Assembly (NCBI GenBank): GCA_007126855.1
Contig: SLAK01000307.1
Coordinates: 1-9,862 of the forward strand
Direction of reading: 5' to 3'
DNA: 9,862 bases
Origin: Dehalococcoidia bacterium
Lineage (GTDB): Bacteria > Chloroflexota > Dehalococcoidia > Tepidiformales > Tepidiformaceae
The translations under genes were made by a program, and so were the position numbers. Under the pieces are notes generated by a model. It was not told the origin of the DNA, ran no database searches, and saw nothing but the letters and a program-made list of their open reading frames with translations. Below are positions 5,962 through 9,862 of this stretch, piece by piece (the first letter of the stretch is position 1; the number at the start of each line of letters is the position of its first letter).

Positions 5962-6422
5962 CCCTGGCAACAAACGAGCGAACCCTGGTACTGGCAAAGC
6001 CCGACGCGATGCAGCGGGGCCTGGGCAGCGAGGTGCTGCGCCGCATGGAGCAGCGCGGCCTGAAGCTGGCCGGCCTGAAGCTGATGCGCATGAGCGAAGA
6101 GCTGGCACGCACCCACTACGCGGAACACGAGGGGAAGCCCTTTTACGCCGGCCTGGTGGAATACATCACCAGCGCGCCAGTAGTGGCGGCGGTGTTTGAA
6201 GGGCCGCGTGCGATATCGATCGTGCGCGCGACGATCGGCTCGACCGACCCGGCGGAGGCCAGCCCGGGAAGCCTGAGGGCAGACTACGGGCTGGACAAGG
6301 GCCGCAACCTGGTGCATGCAAGCGACAGCCCGGAGAGCGCGGCGCGCGAGATTGACCTGTTCTTCCGGCCGGATGAGCTGGTGGACTGGAAGCGTGACAC
6401 GGACGGCTGGATCATCGAGTAG
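5958..6422 (+). CDS. ndk: Nucleoside diphosphate kinase
   Basis: 154 residues. It passes the gamma phosphate of NTPs to NDPs through a phosphohistidine, balancing nucleotide pools. Signatures: TLVLAKPDAMQRGLGSEVL at residues 9-27, YAEHEGKPFY at 54-63, GPRAISIVRATIGSTDPAEASPGSLRADYG at 82-111, and RNLVHASDSPESA at 116-128, with active-site H120. The start codon overlaps the tsaB stop (ATGA), and GGAGG (5952-5956) lies just before it. The short N-terminal extension (MTLATNE) and the typical length support this start. It ends the tsaE-tsaB-ndk unit; the Nudix gene follows 30 bp later and may be co-transcribed. Confidence 0.97.
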   Translation: MTLATNERTLVLAKPDAMQRGLGSEVLRRMEQRGLKLAGLKLMRMSEELARTHYAEHEGKPFYAGLVEYITSAPVVAAVFEGPRAISIVRATIGSTDPAEASPGSLRADYGLDKGRNLVHASDSPESAAREIDLFFRPDELVDWKRDTDGWIIE

Positions 6423-6452
6423 CCGCCGCTGCTCGCATCGAGGCGCTGACCG

Positions 6453-6989
6453 ATGACGACGTCAACCACCGGGCCGCCTGAATACCGTTACTGCCCCCTG
6501 TGCGGGCAGGTGCTTACGCGCGCCGGGCAGGCTGGACGTGCGCGCTGCGCGGGGTGCGGTTTCGTGCACTACCGGAACCCGGTTGCAGGCGTGGCGGTGG
6601 TGGTGTGGGACGATTCCGGCGGCGTGCTGCTCGGCGAGCGGGCACGCGGCGAGTGGGCAGGCCAGTGGTGCATTCCCTGTGGCTTTGTGGAGTGGCACGA
6701 AGACATCCGCGAGGCCGCTGTCCGGGAGTTCGAAGAGGAGACGGGACTGCGCGTGCGGCTCGGCGAAGTGCTCGCCGTGCATTCGAACTTCCACAACCCG
6801 AAGCAGCACACAGTGGGGACGTGGTTCCACGGCGACGTCATCGGCGGGCGGTTGCATCCACAGGACGGAGAGCTACGGCAGCTTGCTTATGTCGACCCGT
6901 CCGAGCCGCCGCCGCTGGCGTTTCCCACTGATGCGCTGGTGCTGGAAAAGCTTGCCGCGGAAGGTATGCGGAGCGGCTCGGGCCAGTAG
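6453..6989 (+). CDS. Nudix hydrolase with N-terminal zinc ribbon
   Basis: 178 residues. An N-terminal zinc ribbon with C14-x2-C17 and C32-x2-C35 (YCPLCG ... RCAGCG) precedes a Nudix domain. The Nudix box GX5EX7REUXEEXGU is complete at residues 77-99 (G77, E83, R91, E92, E95, E96, G98), so metal-dependent pyrophosphohydrolase activity is expected. Zinc-ribbon Nudix proteins of this layout are often called NUDIX or ADP-ribose/NADH pyrophosphatase-like; the NudC signature SQPWPxS is absent, so the substrate (ADP-ribose, NADH or a nucleotide) is open. It may be the last gene of the tsaE unit. Its last 103 bases lie opposite the sodX 3' end. Confidence 0.9.
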   Translation: MTTSTTGPPEYRYCPLCGQVLTRAGQAGRARCAGCGFVHYRNPVAGVAVVVWDDSGGVLLGERARGEWAGQWCIPCGFVEWHEDIREAAVREFEEETGLRVRLGEVLAVHSNFHNPKQHTVGTWFHGDVIGGRLHPQDGELRQLAYVDPSEPPPLAFPTDALVLEKLAAEGMRSGSGQ

Positions 6990-7375
6990 CGGGCGACGAC
7001 GCGGCCCGCGATGGACTCCGGCGCGATCCAGCCGAAATCGCGCGAATCGGTGCTCGCCTCGGGGTTGTCGCCTTCGACCCAGATGCCGCGGACCGCGTCG
7101 ATACGGGCCACCCGTTTGACCAACTCACGATCGGGGACACGCGGATCCCGGAGCAAAACGATATCGCCGATGGCCGGCGCCCGGCGCCGGTAGGCGTGCT
7201 GGTCGACGATGACGAAGTCGCCATCGTCCAGCGTGGGCGACATGCTTGCGCCGGATACTTCGATGCGGGAGAAGCGCCGCTGGGCCCAGCCGACGGCGCC
7301 GGCAAGCCCAAGGATGACTGCACCGCCAAGGAGGAAAACAGGGGTGGCAACGCGTTGCCTGCCACCCCTGTTCAT
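6887..7375 (-). CDS. sodX: S26-family signal peptidase-like protease, nickel superoxide dismutase maturation
   Basis: 162 residues. It has a basic N-terminus, one membrane segment (about residues 12-30, VFLLGGAVILGLAGAVGW), then the type I signal peptidase core: SGASMSPTLDDGDFVIVD with nucleophile S44, RELVKRVARI with general base K87, and GDNPEASTDSRDFG at 102-115. Type I leader peptidases this small and placed directly after sodN are the SodX/SodC-type proteases thought to remove the Ni-SOD propeptide. The recognisable fold ends at RYWPEP (130-134). The last 28 or so residues are Ser/Gly-rich and lie antisense to the Nudix gene. It starts 21 bp after sodN. Its Shine-Dalgarno sequence is poor (GGGA about 14 bases upstream), and a terminator-like hairpin covers codons 2 to 12, so it is probably made at a low level. 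The specific Ni-SOD role is from context. Confidence 0.88.
   Translation of the reverse strand: MNRGGRQRVATPVFLLGGAVILGLAGAVGWAQRRFSRIEVSGASMSPTLDDGDFVIVDQHAYRRRAPAIGDIVLLRDPRVPDRELVKRVARIDAVRGIWVEGDNPEASTDSRDFGWIAPESIAGRVVARYWPEPLRIPSAASFSSTSASVGNASGGGSDGST
7339..7370 (-). terminator. Terminator-like hairpin at the start of sodX
   Basis: CAGGGGTGGCA and TGCCACCCCTG are perfect 11-bp complements, separated by ten bases. On the - strand the second arm is followed by TTTTCC, as in an intrinsic terminator. Within it, 14 bases (7346-7359) form a second perfect palindrome, GGCAACGCGTTGCC, giving an alternative fold. It lies inside codons 2 to 12 of sodX and 27 bp past the sodN stop. The likely role is to end most sodN transcripts while letting some continue into sodX. 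The four-base T run makes it a moderate, not strong, terminator. Confidence 0.5.
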
Positions 7376-7396
7376 CGGCGTCGTTATTCCCGTGGC

Positions 7397-7846
7397 CTAA
7401 GGGTTGGCCAGGTAGAAGGGCACGTCGGTACGGCCCTTGGACTGCCAGAAGATGTTGTGGACTTCCTCGACGGCCTTCATGAGGGCCTGGCCGTTCGCGG
7501 GATCCTGTTCGTGCTTGCACTTGGAGGCCTGTTTCGCAGCCTTCCAGAAGGTTTCGTGGACGTTGGGGAACTTCTCCAGGTGCTCGGGCTTGAAGTAGTC
7601 GTGCCAGAGGATATCGAGCTCGTGCTTCACGAGCTCGGCCTGCTCTTCCTTGATCTGGATGAACCGCGTGCGGGTGTTGATCGAAGCAAGGTCCTGGGCG
7701 TCACCGAGGGCGGCGATCTTCTTTTCCATGGAGAGCACTGCTTCTGCGGCGATGCGGGCGGCGGCGGGGTCATAGACGCCGCAGGGGCCGTCGCAGTGCG
7801 CATAGGCAACGCGGGAAGGGCGGAAGATCCGTGCAAAGAGATTCAT
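7397..7846 (-). CDS. sodN: Nickel-containing superoxide dismutase precursor
   Basis: 149 residues. Ni-SOD turns superoxide into O2 and H2O2 using nickel held by the N-terminal hook of the mature protein. The hook HCDGPCGVYDP follows a 16-residue propeptide (MNLFARIFRPSRVAYA). His1, Cys2, Cys6 and Tyr9 of the mature form (H17, C18, C22, Y25 here) are all present. The four-helix body is recognisable: EEQAELVKHELDILWHDYFKPEHLEKFPNVHE-type segment and the C-terminal EEVHNIFW block, as in Streptomyces SodN. Mature length is 133, slightly above the usual 117. GAGGAG lies nine bases before the ATG. The adjacent S26 protease supports processing after Ala16. Nickel-dependent control (Nur) is known in Streptomyces, but I see no clear Nur box. 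Confidence 0.97.
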   Translation of the reverse strand: MNLFARIFRPSRVAYAHCDGPCGVYDPAAARIAAEAVLSMEKKIAALGDAQDLASINTRTRFIQIKEEQAELVKHELDILWHDYFKPEHLEKFPNVHETFWKAAKQASKCKHEQDPANGQALMKAVEEVHNIFWQSKGRTDVPFYLANP

Positions 7847-7903
7847 GCGAATTCTGCTCCTCTACGAGAGATTGGCCGCTAACGGGCCGGGTTCGCACAG
7901 GCG

Positions 7904-7909
7904 AGTATA
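7904..7909 (-). promoter_or_regulatory. Candidate -10 box of sodN
   Basis: TATACT on the - strand (reads 7909 to 7904) is a 5/6 match to TATAAT in GC-rich surroundings, about 58 bases before the sodN ATG, giving a leader of roughly 50 bases. No -35 box is evident at the normal distance. A short inverted repeat, TTCG (7892-7895) and CGAA (7911-7914), flanks the -10 box and could be an operator. Confidence 0.35.
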
Positions 7910-7991
7910 ACGAAACGGGGAAGCGGGCTGCTAACCACGTCCCGGCATGGCAAGGATAGCCGCCCGGCGCCGCGGTTAGGGCTTCGCCGCG

Positions 7992-7997
7992 TATGAT
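7992..7997 (+). promoter_or_regulatory. Candidate -10 box of the nitroreductase-Rdx operon
   Basis: TATGAT, a 5/6 match to the consensus, lies about 30 bases before the nitroreductase start codon, in the divergent region shared with sodN. No -35 match was found. Confidence 0.35.
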
Positions 7998-8026
7998 CGC
8001 ATCACATATCCATCGCGGAGGATGCA

Positions 8027-8683
8027 ATGGCCGGGGTACGCGTGGCCGAAAACGACGTGTTCGAGGTCATCGGGACGCAGCGGGCGATGCGGCGATTGAA
8101 GCCTGACCCGGTGCCCGAGGAGTACATCAAGAAGGTGCTGTGGGCGGCGACGCGTGCGCCGAGCGGAGGCAACCGGCAGCCGTGGCGCTTCCTGGTGGTC
8201 CGGGACGCGGAGAAGCGGAAGCAGCTTGGAGAGATCTACAGGTCGGTGTGGGAGGAGTATGCGAAGGCGGGCTACGGGACGGCCGCACGCGAGCTGAGCC
8301 CCGAAGACGCGGAGAGCAACGAGCGAGTGTTGCGGAGCGCGCAGTACTTGGCGGACCACATGAACGAGGTGCCGGTGCTCATCGTGGTCTGCACCTTTCC
8401 GAGCGGGAGCGTGAACACCGGGGTGGCTGAAGGATCGAGCATTTACCCGGCGGTGCAGAACCTGATGCTCGCGGCGCGGGCGCTGGGGCTGGGGACGGCG
8501 CTGACGACCCTGCACCGGATGAAGCAGGACGAAGTGCGGGAGGTGCTGGGCATCCCGGAAACGGTTGAGACGGCGGCGCTCATCCCGCTAGGGTGGCCAA
8601 TGGGCAGGTTCGGCGCCGGGCGCCGCCAGCCCGTGGAAGACGTGACCTACTGGGACCACTGGGGAGAGAAACACCGTGACTGA
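8027..8683 (+). CDS. Nitroreductase-family FMN oxidoreductase
   Basis: 218 residues. Family signatures: the TQRAMRRLKPDPVPEEYIKKVLWAATRAPSGGNRQPWRFLVV stretch (residues 17-58), where R19, R22, R23 and S46-N49 are expected FMN contacts, then the GSSIYPAVQNLMLAARALGLGTALTTL helix region at about 136-162 and ALIPLGWPMGRFG near the end. Members are FMN-dependent NAD(P)H oxidoreductases acting on nitro compounds, quinones, or flavins (BluB-like and dehalogenating relatives exist). The substrate is not readable. GGAGG (8017-8021) is five bases before ATG. The stop codon overlaps the next gene by eight bases, so it is coupled to the Rdx-type proteins downstream; whether it supplies electrons to them is inference. 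Confidence 0.9.
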   Translation: MAGVRVAENDVFEVIGTQRAMRRLKPDPVPEEYIKKVLWAATRAPSGGNRQPWRFLVVRDAEKRKQLGEIYRSVWEEYAKAGYGTAARELSPEDAESNERVLRSAQYLADHMNEVPVLIVVCTFPSGSVNTGVAEGSSIYPAVQNLMLAARALGLGTALTTLHRMKQDEVREVLGIPETVETAALIPLGWPMGRFGAGRRQPVEDVTYWDHWGEKHRD

Positions 8684-8990
8684 GCCGGAACGCCCGCTGC
8701 ATATCACCATCCGCTACTGCATGCCGTGCCAGTTCCTGGGCCGGGCGACCTGGATCGCGCAGGAGCTGCTCAACACCTTCCAGGAATACGTTGAGACGCT
8801 ATCGCTGCAGCCGGGGCGAGGCGGGGTGTTCGACGTGGAGGTGAACGGCGGTGTGGTGTTTTCGAAGCATGAGGCGGGACGCTATCCGGAACTTCGCGAA
8901 CTGAAGGAAGCGGTAGCGAGCTACCTGGAGGAGGGCGCCTGGGCGCCAAAGCACGCGCCGCACACGGGCGGCGGCAACGACACTGGCTGA
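8676..8990 (+). CDS. Rdx/SelT-SelW-SelH-like redox protein, cysteine form
   Basis: 104 residues. A small thioredoxin-like Rdx protein with the CxxC motif CMPC (C15 and C18) right after the first beta strand (ITIRYCMPC). It continues with WIAQELLNTFQEYVETLSLQPGRGGVFDVEVNGGVVFSKHEAGRYPELRELKEAV, which has the VEVNG-xVVFSK signature of Rdx proteins. In animals, relatives SelW, SelT and SelH have Sec in place of the second Cys; most bacterial members use Cys. The extra C-terminus (WAPKHAPHTGGGNDTG) is absent from the neighbouring selenoprotein. The GTG start overlaps the nitroreductase stop by eight bases. The paralogue follows after 22 bp. Confidence 0.9.
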   Translation: MTEPERPLHITIRYCMPCQFLGRATWIAQELLNTFQEYVETLSLQPGRGGVFDVEVNGGVVFSKHEAGRYPELRELKEAVASYLEEGAWAPKHAPHTGGGNDTG

Positions 8991-9012
8991 ATGCCGGTCA
9001 AGGAGGAACTCG

Positions 9013-9267
9013 ATGAGCGACGAGCGGGCGCTGGAGATAGCGATCACCTATTGCGTGCCCTGAAACTACACGGCACGCGCCGCGTGGACGGCGCAAGAAT
9101 TGCTGGCAACCTACGCTGACTACACTCGGGCGCTTTCGCTGATCCCTGGTTCGGGCGGACAGTTTGAGGTGGAGGTGAACGGGGACCTGGTGTTTTCGAA
9201 GAAGGGCGAGGGGCGCTACCCGGAGATCAAGGAGCTGAAGGAAGCGATCAACCGCTACCTGGAGTAG
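9013..9267 (+). CDS. Rdx/SelW-like selenoprotein with CxxU motif, TGA = Sec
   Basis: 84 residues if the in-frame TGA at 9061-9063 (codon 17) is read as selenocysteine. It begins MSDERALEIAITYCVPU, giving CVPU (C14, U17), then NYTARAAWTAQELL, VEVNGDLVFSK at about residues 53-63, and KELKEAINRYLE at the end. It aligns without gaps to the upstream Cys protein over 76 residues with 45 identities (hand count), and U17 falls exactly on C18 of that protein. CxxU is the known active site of SelW-type proteins. AAGGAGG (9000-9006), six bases before ATG, is a perfect Shine-Dalgarno site, and the ORF after the TGA stays open to a TAG. A stem-loop typical of bacterial SECIS follows at 9077-9094. A standard gene finder would truncate or miss it. 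A decayed gene is unlikely, because the rest is intact. SelA/B/C must be encoded elsewhere. Confidence 0.88.
9077..9094 (+). promoter_or_regulatory. Candidate bacterial SECIS element
   Basis: GCGCCG (9077-9082), loop CGTGGA (9083-9088), CGGCGC (9089-9094): a perfect 6-bp GC stem within the coding sequence. The loop begins 20 nt after the TGA, inside the range expected for bacterial SECIS elements (about 16-37 nt), and has G at its second base, as the consensus asks. SelB would bind it to insert selenocysteine at 9061-9063. GC-rich DNA makes such hairpins common, so support comes mainly from its position. Confidence 0.6.
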
Positions 9268-9276
9268 GCTCGGGGC

Positions 9277-9792
9277 ATGCGGAATCGCGTCGCGTCGCAC
9301 AAGGTGAAGTTCGACGGTACGCGGAAGGCGCCCTGGCACGGGGACCTCGTGGACGTTCACCCAGACGGCTGGCTCGTGGTGTTCTACGAGCAGCCGCCGC
9401 AGAGGACTTCGTCCGGCGGACTGCCGGCCTACGGGCTGCGGTACCACGGCACAGAGGGGCCGGTGAGCATCCTGGTCTACTTCGACGCCCGGGGCGAGGT
9501 GCTGGAGTATCACTGTGATGCGGCGCTGCCGGCGACGATCAGCGGGCGGGACATCGAGTTCATCGACCTTGACCTGGACCTGATGGTTTCGCCGGGCTTC
9601 GAATGCTACGAGCGAGACCATGGCGACTTCGAAAAGAACCGCGCAGCGATGGGTTATCCGGCGGAAGCTATCGAGGCTGCCCAGGCCGGCATCCGGCGCG
9701 CACGGGCTCTGGTGGCGAAGCGCGCGACGCCATTCGACGGGCACCCGGCGGCGGTGCTGGGGCGCGTGCTTGCAGCGCAGGGACCTGTCTGA
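9277..9792 (+). CDS. DUF402-family (nucleotide phosphatase-like) protein
   Basis: 171 residues. It has the DUF402 layout: a beta-barrel N-terminal region (DLVDVHPDGWLVVFYEQP, residues 23-40; GPVSILVYFDARGEVLEYHCDAALPATISG, 61-90), then the hallmark FIDLDLDLMVSPGFECYERDHGDFEKNRAAMGYP at 95-128 with acidic residues D97, D99, D101, D114 and D117. In characterised relatives (Ntdp and FomD) such residues bind divalent metal for nucleoside di/triphosphate or CDP-ester hydrolysis. A role is not clear from context. The ATG is ten bases after the selenoprotein stop, with only a weak Shine-Dalgarno site, so it may be co-translated with it. Confidence 0.85.
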   Translation: MRNRVASHKVKFDGTRKAPWHGDLVDVHPDGWLVVFYEQPPQRTSSGGLPAYGLRYHGTEGPVSILVYFDARGEVLEYHCDAALPATISGRDIEFIDLDLDLMVSPGFECYERDHGDFEKNRAAMGYPAEAIEAAQAGIRRARALVAKRATPFDGHPAAVLGRVLAAQGPV

Positions 9793-9862
9793 GCGCTTGT
9801 CGCGTTGCGGCGGAATGGGCTCGACCGATACCATGAAGGGGACAGAAGAGGAGCAACAGTCT
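9793..9862 (+). promoter_or_regulatory. Leader or start of the next gene
   Basis: AGAGGAG (9847-9853) is a good Shine-Dalgarno site nine bases before the window edge, so a gene probably starts just beyond it. Alternatively, the in-frame ATGs at 9815 or 9833 (…MKGTEEEQQS) could open a gene that runs off the window. A loose promoter pair, TTGCGG (9805-9810) and TACCAT (9829-9834), is spaced by 18 bp. Confidence 0.3.

Noticed and set aside
7196..7882. 228-codon + strand frame opposite sodN
   Set aside because: It covers the antisense of sodN and sodX and shows no domain; Ni-SOD on the other strand is certain.
9013..9267. Pseudogene reading of the TGA-containing Rdx gene
   Set aside because: The TGA is at the functional Sec/Cys site, no other defect is present, the Shine-Dalgarno site is perfect, and a SECIS-like hairpin follows. 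A random nonsense mutation is much less likely.
8998..9834. 278-codon open frame on the - strand
   Set aside because: It is antisense to the selenoprotein and DUF402 genes and has the Arg/Pro/Val/His-rich make-up of a GC-rich shadow frame, with no recognisable domain.

Overview
This is a GC-rich, densely packed bacterial chromosome segment with housekeeping genes and a small redox section. Many adjacent genes overlap as ATGA or GTGA, or sit 15 to 22 bases apart. The gene mix (nickel superoxide dismutase with its protease, a selenoprotein, compact tsaE-tsaB-ndk, zinc-ribbon Nudix, DUF402) and the protein style would fit Chloroflexota of the Dehalococcoidia/Tepidiforma kind. That placement is an inference from general resemblance, not something shown by a marker gene. 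I see no rRNA, tRNA, CRISPR array, insertion sequence or phage gene.

Layout. 1-890 (+): the tail of a hotdog thioesterase, overlapping aat (leucyl/phenylalanyl-tRNA-protein transferase, N-end rule). 891-1169: intergenic, with one intact and one decayed copy of a palindromic repeat. 1170-3502 (+): leuB (leucine synthesis), then a citrate synthase with its own promoter-like box. 3503-3583: a second repeat copy and a perfect 24-bp palindrome between convergent genes. 3584-4666 (-): an XRE-family regulator followed 15 bp later by a flavin-reductase-like FMN protein, probably one operon. 4667-4864: a divergent control region with an 11-bp direct repeat, a long hairpin and promoter-like boxes facing both ways. 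4865-6422 (+): tsaE-tsaB-ndk, each pair overlapping by ATGA (two t6A-modification genes plus nucleoside diphosphate kinase), then a Nudix hydrolase at 6453-6989. 6887-7846 (-): sodN (Ni-SOD precursor) and its maturation protease sodX, convergent with and overlapping the Nudix gene. 8027-9792 (+): nitroreductase, a Cys-containing Rdx/SelW-like protein, a Sec-containing Rdx/SelW-like protein, and a DUF402 protein.

The main discovery is at 9013-9267. A gene with a perfect Shine-Dalgarno sequence is interrupted by one in-frame TGA (9061-9063), and conventional translation would miss it. The TGA falls exactly at the second Cys of the CxxC motif of the paralogue immediately upstream (8676-8990). 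The two proteins align without gaps over 76 residues with 45 identities by my hand count. A GC stem-loop of the bacterial SECIS type starts 13 nt after the TGA. I read it as a selenoprotein with a CVPU redox motif. It lies in tandem with its cysteine form and behind a nitroreductase, beside a Ni-SOD operon, which makes 6.9-9.3 kb a redox/oxidative-stress neighbourhood dependent on nickel and selenium.

A second point of interest is a terminator-like hairpin inside the first codons of sodX. It could make the protease much less abundant than the superoxide dismutase.
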